Origin: CAWBAT01 sp046331665
GTDB lineage: Bacteria; Acidobacteriota; Terriglobia; Versatilivoradales; Versatilivoraceae
Reading direction: 5' to 3'
Length of the DNA: 64,000 bases
Assembly (NCBI GenBank): GCA_046331665.1
Contig: JAXLQK010000035.1
Span: forward strand, 1-64,000
Part shown: positions 28,796-36,687 of the stretch, one piece after another
How the letters are laid out: every line of letters starts with the position of its first letter
Position numbering within the stretch: the stretch's first letter is position 1
The notes under the pieces: model-generated
The model's database searches: none
What the model was told of the DNA's origin: nothing
Seen by the model: only the letters and a program-made list of their open reading frames with translations
Made by a program: the position numbers and the translations under genes

Positions 28796-29175
28796 ATGAA
28801 TGAAGGCTCAAGTCAGCTTCCTCCCATGAAGAAGGAAGATCTCGAGAAACTACTCAAGGCAAGTGAAGACCTCATGCAAACGGGTCTGATTTTTCCGAGG
28901 AAGTGAACACCGCGATGCGGGAATTTAAGACAGCGTTCGAGCTTTCGATGAAGACTCACTTCACGGCCGCCGCTGTGGCGGAAATGCTTTCACGATCCTT
29001 CGAAAAAATGGAACAGAAGGTTCAAACCAATCTCGAGGGAATCAATAACATCTATACGGAGGGCGGCCAGTGGTATTCCTATTATTTAGGAATGGCGCTG
29101 GGACGTGTGAGTCCAGCCCCACCCTCAAAATCTTCCCCAGAAAAGCGCCAAGCCAAGGCCAAAGCTGCCTCGTAA
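28796..29175 (+). pseudogene. Frameshifted paralogue of the next gene, unknown function
   Basis: One gene is split over two frames. The first frame (28796-28906) starts MNEGSSQLPPMKKEDLEK and stops at TGA 28904. The second (to 29175) reads on from FSEEVNTAMREF. If the reading frame moves back one base at the T run 28890-28894, the joined protein aligns without a gap to the downstream protein: ED-x(3)-TG-x-IFSEEV against ED-x(3)-LG-x-SFSQHI, then EML, NLxGI and QWYSYYLG against QWFAYYLG. So one base is missing, either a true mutation or a homopolymer miscount. Restored, it would be about 126 residues, mostly helical and soluble. A GTG at 28903 could restart translation of the second half. Confidence 0.75.
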
Positions 29176-29196
29176 TCACTAACGGAGATGACGGGT

Positions 29197-29571
29197 ATGA
29201 ACAACCGAATTTCCGACGATGAAATTCAAAAATTCCTCCAAGGCTGCGAAGATTTTATCCGCCTGGGCAATTCCTTTTCACAACATATTCGTGAAGCCTT
29301 CCTTGAATTGAAAAAAACCTACGAGCCGCTCGCCAAATCCAACTACATCGACAAGCCGATCGGAGAGATGCTCGAAAATTCGCTCAAAGAGTTTGAGACG
29401 AAGATGAATTCCAACCTGGGTGGAATTGAAAAGATCTGTACGAAAGGCAGCCAGTGGTTTGCCTATTATTTAGGGCGGCGCATCGAGCAGGATGCGGCTG
29501 GAAATCTGCACGACAAAGGGGAACAGCCCCACTCCGAAAATAACCCTTCCTTCAGCCTTGACGGGCAGTAG
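29197..29571 (+). CDS. Small helical protein, intact paralogue of the frameshifted gene
   Basis: This 124-residue protein of unknown function starts at 29197, nine bases after a GGAG; an ATG at 29188 is too close to that SD. It is predicted to be almost wholly helical and soluble until a polar, disordered tail (about residue 105 on). Residues shared with the upstream paralogue are ED near residue 17, G-x(2)-FS, EML, KM-x(2)-NL-x-GI and QWFAYYLG near 88-95. The length and amphipathic helices recall phasins or other coat proteins, but this is only a resemblance. The pair is followed by a ferritin-like gene, perhaps in the same transcript region. Confidence 0.72.
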   Translation: MNNRISDDEIQKFLQGCEDFIRLGNSFSQHIREAFLELKKTYEPLAKSNYIDKPIGEMLENSLKEFETKMNSNLGGIEKICTKGSQWFAYYLGRRIEQDAAGNLHDKGEQPHSENNPSFSLDGQ

Positions 29572-29856
29572 CCGACTGCTTTCCAGATCAAACCAATCCA
29601 TTACCAAATCCCCCGGGGCTGTCATTCGACTATCTTTCCCGAAAAGAAACCGGTGTTCGAATCCTCAGCCAAGCGGGCTTTCTCTCCGGAACGACTCGTG
29701 AGGTAATCGTTGAATTTGCCAATTGAAATCAATAGAATCAAGGGGATTAGACGGGGAAGGCACAACTCAATTGGGTAGCCTCCCTCGGTCAAGCACTTGT
29801 GTGAGTATGGCTTCTAACTTCATTCCCGCTAAGAACCGCTGAGGAGGATTCTCATC
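29572..29856. other. Intergenic region, nothing identified
   Basis: This is a 285-base gap before the ferritin-like gene. A TTCGAATCC at 29656-29664 resembles a tRNA T-loop but has no matching stem or other arms. An SD (GAGGAGG) closes the region. Confidence 0.4.
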
Positions 29857-30321
29857 ATGGCAAGGCCTGCGAGCAAGAACCTGATCGACGAACTGCTGAA
29901 ATCTTACAACATGGAATTGGAAACCGTGACGAACTACCTGGCCAACTCCATCAACCTCGATGGAGTACGTGCCGAAGAAATCAAAAAGGCCCTGGCTGCA
30001 GATATTAATGAGGAACTGATGCACGCCAAACAACTGGGTGATCGAATCAAACAGATTGGAGGATCCGTTCCCGGCTCCTTGAAACTGAAGTTCGGGCAGA
30101 CACCTTTACAGCCTCCCAAAGATACCACCGATGTCATCAGCGTGATCGAAGGAGTCATCAAGGCCGAAGAGTCCGCTGTGGCGCAGTACAATAAAGTGAT
30201 TCGGCTTTGTGAGGGTGAGGACTACGTCACCCAGGACCTTTGCATTCGTTTGCTCTCTTCCGAAGAGGCTCACCTGGTGATGTTTGAAGGATTTCTGAAG
30301 GAATACCGCAAGAAAGACTAG
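29857..30321 (+). CDS. Ferritin-like di-iron protein
   Basis: This 154-residue four-helix protein is of the bacterioferritin/ferritin-like superfamily. Iron ligands fit Glu in SYNMELETVTNY (about residue 20), ExxH in NEELMHAKQLGD (Glu53, His56), Glu in IKAEESAVAQY (about 108) and a second ExxH-type site in SEEAHLVMFEG (about 141). It may store or detoxify iron or act as a rubrerythrin-like protein, but no rubredoxin domain or Cys4 site is present. It has a strong GAGGAGG SD. No other iron gene is adjacent. Confidence 0.83.
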   Translation: MARPASKNLIDELLKSYNMELETVTNYLANSINLDGVRAEEIKKALAADINEELMHAKQLGDRIKQIGGSVPGSLKLKFGQTPLQPPKDTTDVISVIEGVIKAEESAVAQYNKVIRLCEGEDYVTQDLCIRLLSSEEAHLVMFEGFLKEYRKKD

Positions 30322-30392
30322 AAGCCCAACGGCCCGTGGCAATCCGCACCATCCGTGAGGTGGGTCACTCGGAAAGCCTCTTCCCGCAACGA

Positions 30393-31313
30393 TTACTTTC
30401 CGGATTCTTCCAGGTTGAAAGGGAGATTGGTTGCGTCAAATCTCCCTTTTTCCACACTCACCCCGATAATCATCACCTGGAGGTCTTGTGGGCCCGGATT
30501 GAAGAGCCCGTGAGCCTCGCCCAGTGTTGCGGTAAATCCGTCTCCCTGACTTAGCCGGGCGGTTTCTCCCTCCAGCACCACTTTCCCTTCCCCCGCCAAG
30601 ACATAGAAGATCTCTTCCACGCCATCATGACGATGGTATCCAAGGGAAGTTTGGGGTGGCAGGAGCAGGTGGTCCACATAGCCCCAGTGAGTTCGGAAGA
30701 TTTCGGGTCCCAACACCCTGCGGTACAAGACATTCCCTTTTCCTCCGTTCATCCCTGAAACCGGCTTGAGGAGGGCGGGATCGTAGCGGGCATGAATAAA
30801 GACGGGTTTGGCATCAAGAGGTACACCCACCCGATTATCCCCCAAGTCAAATGCATCGTATTTCCCCTTCACAGTGGAAACGGCAATGTTCATCCATTCG
30901 GTTGGCTGATCGGTCGGGTTGTAAATTCCATGGGAACTTCCCATGCGGCAAGGAACAGAGGCAGGGCCACTCAACTCAGACGTTCGCCCATCGACCGTAA
31001 ATTGCGCTTTGTTGTCGAAGATGAAAAACATCTCTTCCATTTGATTATGGAAATGGTGGCCGATTCCTGATCTGGGAGCCAAACGCCCGCGGTGCAAGAA
31101 AAGGAAATTGGTGTAAAAGTCTTCAGAGGTGAGAAAGGGAATGATTCCCATGGAACCGGCGCCGCCGTGAATTTCGGAAATCTGCTGGTACCTGGAAGGA
31201 TCATTACGAAAGATCTTCCTGGCTAACGGAGACGGCGGCTTTGATTCGCTACTTACTGCCGTGAAGCCGCCCAGGAGCAGGAGCATCAACCACCAATAGC
31301 CATAAGACTTCAT
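30393..31313 (-). CDS. Secreted bicupin protein
   Basis: This 306-residue protein has a signal peptide (about residues 1-21, ending near SSE) and two cupin beta-barrels. The first (about 75-150) has GIGHHFHNQMEEMFFIFDN with the His and Glu metal ligands and a later His in SSHGIYNP. The second (about 215-290) has LGYHRHDGVEEIFYVLAGEG and GEAHGLFNP. Each barrel keeps a complete metal-ligand set (HxH, E and H). Secreted bicupins include oxalate decarboxylases and sugar-binding proteins, but sequence does not decide the substrate. The gene is transcribed alone. Confidence 0.85.
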   Translation of the reverse strand: MKSYGYWWLMLLLLGGFTAVSSESKPPSPLARKIFRNDPSRYQQISEIHGGAGSMGIIPFLTSEDFYTNFLFLHRGRLAPRSGIGHHFHNQMEEMFFIFDNKAQFTVDGRTSELSGPASVPCRMGSSHGIYNPTDQPTEWMNIAVSTVKGKYDAFDLGDNRVGVPLDAKPVFIHARYDPALLKPVSGMNGGKGNVLYRRVLGPEIFRTHWGYVDHLLLPPQTSLGYHRHDGVEEIFYVLAGEGKVVLEGETARLSQGDGFTATLGEAHGLFNPGPQDLQVMIIGVSVEKGRFDATNLPFNLEESGK

Positions 31314-31421
31314 CGTCCACCCCCCCTATCTTAATGTGTTAAGCAAACTGTAGAGTTGAATTTCATCCAGTCGACAGAGCCGAATCCCGTGAAAATAGCG
31401 TGAAAAATACGTCGCGTTCTC

Positions 31422-31895
31422 CTATTTCCCTTTGGCGAGGGGGTCTACCTCCCAATTAAAAATTCTCGTCTGGGCTTCAGAAAGGCTGATTTCTTTCTTG
31501 GAGACCTGTCTTTCGAGTTCCTTTTGTACTTTTTGCTTTATCTTGGCCTTGGCCTTGGGGAGGGCCTCAATATTGGAGAAGGTGTTGGACCCGCCGAGAG
31601 AGATCGGCATTCGATATTCCGCCACATAATCCTTCCACTTGTTCTTGGGGATGCCCATTTCCCGGAAGAGGAATTCCCTCTCTGCCTTGTTGGGCTTGGT
31701 CTTCACCTTGGTGAAGAGAACGTCTTGTTTTCCCTTATCCGATTCATGCACAACATCCGGAGCCCCCTTATAAGGGTTTTTCGGTTTGTCGTCGGCGCTC
31801 AAACCGGCGACAGGAAAGAAAAGGACCATTCCCAAAATAAGACCGCCGGAAAGATCGATCGATCCGGCCTGAGATTTCGATAAAACATCAGTCAT
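31422..31895 (-). CDS. Secreted protein with degenerate HNH-like C-terminus
   Basis: This 157-residue protein has a start (31895) that overlaps the stop of the SDR gene (ATGACTGA), which suggests translational coupling. A hydrophobic export segment (about residues 18-32) follows a polar N-terminus. The mature part is basic. Residues 94-104 (YRMPISLGGSN) and the helical tail (KELERQV to EAQTRIFNWEV) match the layout of small bacterial HNH-type proteins with DHxxPLxLGG, followed by a helix and an EAQ-x(2)-I-x(2)-W motif. The Asp-His pair expected before the Pro is replaced here by Tyr-Arg-Met, so nuclease activity is doubtful. The resemblance is by eye. Confidence 0.65.
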   Translation of the reverse strand: MTDVLSKSQAGSIDLSGGLILGMVLFFPVAGLSADDKPKNPYKGAPDVVHESDKGKQDVLFTKVKTKPNKAEREFLFREMGIPKNKWKDYVAEYRMPISLGGSNTFSNIEALPKAKAKIKQKVQKELERQVSKKEISLSEAQTRIFNWEVDPLAKGK

Positions 31896-32670
31896 CGGCT
31901 CCAATGCATCGGACCGAGTGTCCCGCATCCACATTAATAATACAACCGGTAATCATGGCCGAGTCATCGGAAGCCAGGAAGGCCACCAGGTTGGCAGAAT
32001 CTTTGGGAGTCTGGAACCCCATCGGCAAATGCAGTTCCTGCGCCTTGAGCCAATTTTCGTCCTGTCCCATTTCGCTTCGAATACGACGCTCGGTCGCCGA
32101 GAGGACCCAACCAGGAATCATGTAATTGACGCGGATTTTATGCTTTGCCAACCCAACGGCGAGATTCTTGGTCATGGTCAGCAGCCCCCCTTTGGAAACG
32201 GCGTAGGCGGCCAAACGGGAATCTCCACCCAGGCCATGCACCGATCCGGTGTTGATGATGCTTCCACCGCCTCTCTTCTTCATGATCGGCACCGCGTATT
32301 TGCAAAGAAAGAAGGGGCCCTTCAAATTGATTCCGAGCATGCGATCATAAAACTCTTCCGTCGTTTCTTCGAGATAGGACCTGGGGAAAATGCCGGCATT
32401 ATTCAGCAAGATGTCCAGTCCCCCAAAGGTGTCAACCGCCTTCTGAACAGCCAGGCGACACTGCTCGGTTTGGCTGATGTCGGCCTGCTGAAAAATGGCC
32501 TGGCCGCCTTGAGCTTGAATCATCCCCAGTGTTTCCTTCCCTCCTTTATCATCAATGTCGATCATGACGACGCGAACCCCTTCGGCAGCGAGCCGCACCG
32601 CGCAGCCCTGTCCAACCCCACCGCTGGCGCCAGTGACCAGGGCAATTTTGCCTTTAAGCGAATCGTACAT
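31888..32670 (-). CDS. SDR-family NAD(P)-dependent oxidoreductase
   Basis: This 260-residue classical short-chain dehydrogenase has the nucleotide-binding motif VTGASGGVGQGCAVRLA, the NNAG motif (LDILLNNAGIFPRSY), catalytic Ser in INTGSVHGLGG and YAVSKGG (Tyr and Lys). It ends with the usual GCIINVDAGHS-type tail. An Asp at the end of the second strand (VVMIDIDDKGG) favours NAD over NADP. The ATG at 32670 has AGGTGA eight bases upstream; a GTG at 32682 is the alternative. The substrate cannot be told. It is probably co-transcribed with the HNH-like protein gene downstream. Confidence 0.93.
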   Translation of the reverse strand: MYDSLKGKIALVTGASGGVGQGCAVRLAAEGVRVVMIDIDDKGGKETLGMIQAQGGQAIFQQADISQTEQCRLAVQKAVDTFGGLDILLNNAGIFPRSYLEETTEEFYDRMLGINLKGPFFLCKYAVPIMKKRGGGSIINTGSVHGLGGDSRLAAYAVSKGGLLTMTKNLAVGLAKHKIRVNYMIPGWVLSATERRIRSEMGQDENWLKAQELHLPMGFQTPKDSANLVAFLASDDSAMITGCIINVDAGHSVRCIGADD

Positions 32671-32726
32671 AGCGTTTCTCACCTGTTCTCAAGGATGAAA
32701 TTAGAATTACCCTATTTAGGATTGAG

Positions 32727-32957
32727 TCAGAAAATAAAACGGTCATCGATTTTCTCTACTGAAAGGACAATCACGCGGGAGCCTTCCGTGGACACATGGA
32801 ATCGGATGTGACAAATGGAGCAATAAATAATCCCCGCCTGTTTGGGGTCGGGCTGGATCACCGCTGAAGCCCCGAGCATGTCGCAATGTTGGCAGAGGGC
32901 CAAAGCTTGGGAGGGGTGGGGGCTGGAAGAAAAATTGGAACTGATCACAGAGGTCAT
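32727..32957 (-). CDS. Small zinc-ribbon-like protein
   Basis: This 76-residue protein has two Cys pairs, CQHC (about residues 22-25) and CSIC (about 46-49), spaced like a zinc ribbon, with a further HxRFH after the second pair. An AGGGAAG SD lies six bases before the start, which supports a real gene. No membrane segment or signal is seen, and no family is recognised. It lies between the SDR gene (downstream) and parB (upstream, opposite side of a 105-base gap) on the same strand. Confidence 0.6.
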   Translation of the reverse strand: MTSVISSNFSSSPHPSQALALCQHCDMLGASAVIQPDPKQAGIIYCSICHIRFHVSTEGSRVIVLSVEKIDDRFIF

Positions 32958-33062
32958 TGATTCTTCCCTGAGAATCTGGAGCTGGAATGAAGCTTCCCAC
33001 TTCGGCCATTATGAACCTTGACTCAACTCGCCAGCCTCAGGCGATGCCTTGGGTTTCTTCCT

Positions 33063-33902
33063 TCAGCCCTCGTTGGCCGTGTCTGTCTTTAGCGCCTCAA
33101 GAATCGCGGTCAACGTCTCGATCAGTTCGTCCTTTTCCACTTTCGTCTTGCTGAATTTGATTTCCAGGGAAAACTCGCGCGTGGGAGGTTTAAATCGAAA
33201 GACATAACTCTTGGGGCGGCCTTTCTCTCCCTGCAGCCTCTCTTTTCGGGCTTCATCCCGAGAGACCTCCCCTTGAGAGAAACGATGGATCAATTCCACC
33301 ATTTTTTCCCGACTGGGCTGGCGAACAATTTGCAGCAGCATGGATTTGCTCAGTACCAGGGATTGGCGGCAGAGTGCCTTGATGGGCTCCGGGAGTGTCC
33401 CGATACTGAGGGTCTCGGTTACCGAGGAGCGGGCTTTGCTGATTTTTTTGGCAATCTGCTCGTGGGTATAGCCAAAGCGATCGATCAGCGATTGCAGTCC
33501 CTCAGCTTCTTCGAAAGGAGTCAGATCTTTCCGCTGTAAATTTTCAATCAGGGCGATCTCGGCTACCTCCGCATCGTCGACATCCTTTTCGATGCAGGGA
33601 ACTTCCCTGAGCCCGGCCGCCATGCTGGCCCGATAGCGCCGCTCCCCTGAAATGATCATGAATTTGTCGTTGGCGCGGTCATGCCGGACCAAAATGGGTT
33701 CAAGGACCCCCTTTTCCATGATGGAGGCCGTCAAGTCACTCAGGTCGCCAATGATCTGCCGCGGTTGTTCCGGATTGACTTCGAGACGATCGATCGGGAT
33801 CATGCGTCCCACCGGAGCACCACTGCGGGTGCTCAGTTCGTCCACATAATGAAAGTCGTGTCGCATTTTGACGGAGGCGGGAAGACCGGTTCGTTTAGAC
33901 AC
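33063..33902 (-). CDS. parB: ParB/Spo0J-family chromosome partition protein
   Basis: This 279-residue centromere-binding CTPase loads at parS sites and spreads on DNA. It has the ParB N-domain (from IPIDRLEVNPEQPRQ), the CTP-binding box GERRYRASMAAGL, ENLQRKDLTPFEEAEGL and a helix-turn-helix (YTHEQIAKKISKARSSVTET). A C-terminal dimerisation region follows. Its start overlaps the end of parA by 8 bases. The usual neighbours mnmG and rsmG are not in the window, and no parS-like site (TGTTTCACGTGAAACA-type) was noticed here, so this could be an additional ParAB set or simply a rearranged locus. Confidence 0.94.
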   Translation of the reverse strand: MSKRTGLPASVKMRHDFHYVDELSTRSGAPVGRMIPIDRLEVNPEQPRQIIGDLSDLTASIMEKGVLEPILVRHDRANDKFMIISGERRYRASMAAGLREVPCIEKDVDDAEVAEIALIENLQRKDLTPFEEAEGLQSLIDRFGYTHEQIAKKISKARSSVTETLSIGTLPEPIKALCRQSLVLSKSMLLQIVRQPSREKMVELIHRFSQGEVSRDEARKERLQGEKGRPKSYVFRFKPPTREFSLEIKFSKTKVEKDELIETLTAILEALKTDTANEG

Positions 33903-34650
33903 GAGCTAAGACCTCATCAGAAAGTTTATAGTATTCGGTGGCGCCTTTTGATTTGGGAGCGAAAGTGAAAATGGATTCCTTGTAAGCCGGGCTCTCCTCC
34001 AAACGGACGCTCTTGGAAATAATCGTCTTGAAGACTTTGGCACCGAAGACCTCGCGAATCTGCTTGTAGATTCCTTTGGCCAGAAGGGTCCGCTGGTCGT
34101 GCAGTGTTATCAAGACTCCCAGCACCTTTAAATCGGGATTCGGACGCGCCTTAATTTTTTCGACGGTCTCCAGCAAATCATCCGTGCCTTCCAGGGCAAA
34201 ATAAGACGATTGGATCGGGATGAGAAGGTGCGTGCAGGCAACCAGCGCATTGACGGTAATCAAACCCAGCGTCGGGGGCGTATCGATGACAATGATATCG
34301 TAATCTTTGCGAATCGAGTCCAACCGGTCTTTCAGCCGGAACGGGGCATCAAACTCTCCCACCAAATTGCTTTCCAATTTTGCCAGGGCAATCTTGGCGG
34401 GAGCCACATCCAAATGGAGCACGGAGCTAGGCTGGATGACGTCGCGAAAGGGGCAGTTGGAATCCACCAGTACGTCATAGACGCTCTTTTGCGTATGGTG
34501 AATGTCCAGAAAGGTGATTGAACTATTGGCCTGGGGATCGAGATCCAGGAGGAGTGTCTTCTTGCCGCGCCGGGCAAAGGCGGCCGCCAGGTTGATGGCC
34601 GTCGTCGTCTTTCCAACACCCCCTTTTTGGTTAGCAATTGATAAAATCAT
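33895..34650 (-). CDS. parA: ParA/Soj-family partition ATPase
   Basis: This 251-residue Walker-type ATPase moves ParB-DNA complexes. The deviant Walker A motif IANQKGGVGKTTTAINLA begins right after the start, and DTPPTLGLITVNALV is the Walker B region. The start at 34650 (ATG, with TGAGGG upstream) gives the normal Soj-like N-terminus; an upstream frame extension lacks family similarity. There is no N-terminal helix-turn-helix, so it is the small, chromosomal-type ParA. It is translationally coupled to parB and follows the bifunctional-nuclease-family gene by 120 bases. Confidence 0.95.
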   Translation of the reverse strand: MILSIANQKGGVGKTTTAINLAAAFARRGKKTLLLDLDPQANSSITFLDIHHTQKSVYDVLVDSNCPFRDVIQPSSVLHLDVAPAKIALAKLESNLVGEFDAPFRLKDRLDSIRKDYDIIVIDTPPTLGLITVNALVACTHLLIPIQSSYFALEGTDDLLETVEKIKARPNPDLKVLGVLITLHDQRTLLAKGIYKQIREVFGAKVFKTIISKSVRLEESPAYKESIFTFAPKSKGATEYYKLSDEVLARV

Positions 34651-34770
34651 CAATCCCTCATCAGGAGCGGCCTGAGCCGATCGGGTCGGACCACTCACCG
34701 CCTCAGCTCGAGCTCATGGGTAAGTTTTACGTCGTATTCAGAAGGAGTTAAAAAGGAAGGGCGACTCCAA

Positions 34771-35256
34771 TTACATCTTGTATTTCCCCAAATCCTCTTC
34801 CCCCAAGTTTTCCAACCAGCGCTTCAGCTCTTCGTCGTTGAGTTTGTCCTGCTTGGTCGAGGTGGATTTGGAATTCTTGATGACTTCTTCATCCACAAAA
34901 ATCGGAGAATCGGTTCTCAATGCCAACGCCAGCGCGTCACTCGGACGCGAGTCCACACAGATTAACTTTCCATCCTGCATTATCCAGATTACGGCGTAAA
35001 ACGTGTCGTCCTTGAGTTGGTTGACCACCACTTTCCGCACGGAGCAGCCCAACCCGTGCAAGATGTTTTTCACCAGGTCGTGAGTCATGGGCCGGGGAGT
35101 CGCCACTTTTTCAATTTCCAAAGCAATGGCATTGGCCTCGTAGACCCCGACCCAGATGGGCAAAAGCGTGTTCCCATCGGATCCCTTGAGAATGACGATG
35201 GGAACGTTGGTCACCGGATCCATCATCAGGCCGCGGATTTTCATTTCAATTTCCAC
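34771..35256 (-). CDS. Bifunctional nuclease-family protein (DUF151)
   Basis: This 161-residue protein has the DUF151/BFN domain (about residues 2-135): VPIVILKGSDGNTLLPIWVG, EANAIALEIEK and SRPSDALALALRTDSPIFVD. The plant founding member has nuclease activity; the bacterial role is not settled. A charged tail (EELKRWLENLGEEDLGKYK) follows, as in many homologues. The start was taken as GTG 35256, which has GAGGGGG about seven bases upstream; translation could also begin nine codons earlier. It is part of the minus-strand run recN-miaB-this gene-parAB. Confidence 0.9.
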   Translation of the reverse strand: MEIEMKIRGLMMDPVTNVPIVILKGSDGNTLLPIWVGVYEANAIALEIEKVATPRPMTHDLVKNILHGLGCSVRKVVVNQLKDDTFYAVIWIMQDGKLICVDSRPSDALALALRTDSPIFVDEEVIKNSKSTSTKQDKLNDEELKRWLENLGEEDLGKYKM

Positions 35257-35327
35257 GAGTCCACCCCCTCGGGACCCTGCCAACTCTCAATACTTTTAAG
35301 GTTACCAAAAAGGGCACCACGAGACAA

Positions 35328-36683
35328 TCAAGCTCTCGCAATTACCGTCGGGATAGAGGCTTCGTCGGCCTGAATCCATTTTCCTGCCAGACTATGCGGG
35401 AACGCCTGGGTCACCTGAACCTGGAGGAAGCTCCCAATGAGCGCGCCGGGTGCCGCGAAGTTGACAATCTTGTTCTGCGTGGTTCGACCCATCAGCTCGC
35501 GCGGATCTTTCTGACTCTTGCCCTCCACCAGGATCTCGAATTTCCTCCCCACCAACGACTGATTTCGTTCCAACTGAATTTTGCGCTGAAACTCCTGCAG
35601 CACCATCAGCCGTCGCGTCTTTTCCTCTTCCGGCACCGAGTCCTCATATTCATAGGATTCTGTCCCCGGCCGCGGGGAATACTTGAAGGAAAAGATGGAA
35701 TCAAATCGGACTTCATCCAACAGAGAGATTGTCTCTTCAAAGTCTTCCTGAGTTTCTCCGGGGAAACCGACAATGATGTCCGTGCTCAGGGCAATGTCGC
35801 GCTTGGCCTTCTTGAAGTTTGCGACGACCTTCAGATACTCTTCTCTTGAATATCCCCGCTTCATGCGCTGGAGGACGCTGGTGGAACCGGATTGCACCGG
35901 CAGGTGCACCTGGTTGCAAATCTCCGGAATGCTTTCCATGACGTCGATGACTTCGGAATTGAAATCATTCGGGTGGGGGGAAGTAAAGCGGATGCGTCGC
36001 ACTCCCTCAACGGCAGCGGCCCGGCGGAGGAGTTCCGCAAACGAAGGAATGTCTCCGGCGGGATCGCTCCAGGAATTCACGGTCTGCCCGAGCAGCATGA
36101 CCTCCTGGTATCCCTCGGAGGCCAGCCGGCGAATCTCTCCCAATACTTGATGTCCAGACCGGCTCCGCTCCGGGCCTCGCGAGTAAGGAACGACGCAAAA
36201 AGTGCAAAAGCGGTTGCACCCTTCCATGATCGTTACATACGCTTTGATGCTGTTTTCCCGGGATTGCGGATACGACTCAAAGAGGCGATCGGCATCCTGG
36301 GTGACGTCGATGACCTGCCGGGCACCATTTTCAATTTTCTGCAGTAATTGCGGTAGAAACGAATAACTGCTCGATCCCACCACGAGATTCACATTGGGCG
36401 CCCGTTCGAAAATCTTTTGCCCTTCCATTTGAGCCATGCAACCGAGCAGTCCGAGCGTGACACCGGGTTTGGTCGCATATACCTTATCAATCGATCCCAG
36501 ACGGGAAAAGACCTTCTGATTTGCCTTTTCACGGATATTGCAGGTATTCAAGAAAACCAAATCCGCCTCGGCAGAGACACTTGTCTCTTCAAAACCCATT
36601 TGCGCCAAAGTCCCCGCCACTTTTTCGGAATCATGGTGGTTCATCTGACAGCCAAACGTCTCAATAAAGAACTTCTTTTTCAC
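35328..36683 (-). CDS. miaB: tRNA-i6A37 methylthiotransferase MiaB
   Basis: MiaB adds the 2-methylthio group to i6A at position 37 of tRNAs reading U-starting codons. The 451-residue protein has the N-terminal UPF0004 domain with its cluster cysteines (TFGCQMNHHDSE, NTCNIREKAN, LLGCMAQ), the radical SAM motif EGCNRFCTFCVVPYSRGPE and a C-terminal TRAM domain (about 375-440). The order and length are normal. The start is 4 bases after recN ends, so the two are coupled. Confidence 0.97.
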   Translation of the reverse strand: MKKKFFIETFGCQMNHHDSEKVAGTLAQMGFEETSVSAEADLVFLNTCNIREKANQKVFSRLGSIDKVYATKPGVTLGLLGCMAQMEGQKIFERAPNVNLVVGSSSYSFLPQLLQKIENGARQVIDVTQDADRLFESYPQSRENSIKAYVTIMEGCNRFCTFCVVPYSRGPERSRSGHQVLGEIRRLASEGYQEVMLLGQTVNSWSDPAGDIPSFAELLRRAAAVEGVRRIRFTSPHPNDFNSEVIDVMESIPEICNQVHLPVQSGSTSVLQRMKRGYSREEYLKVVANFKKAKRDIALSTDIIVGFPGETQEDFEETISLLDEVRFDSIFSFKYSPRPGTESYEYEDSVPEEEKTRRLMVLQEFQRKIQLERNQSLVGRKFEILVEGKSQKDPRELMGRTTQNKIVNFAAPGALIGSFLQVQVTQAFPHSLAGKWIQADEASIPTVIARA

Positions 36684-36687
36684 GATC

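Noticed and set aside
29655..29664. GTTCGAATCC, a tRNA T-loop look-alike
   Set aside because: The flanking five bases do not pair, and no acceptor, D or anticodon arm fits around it.
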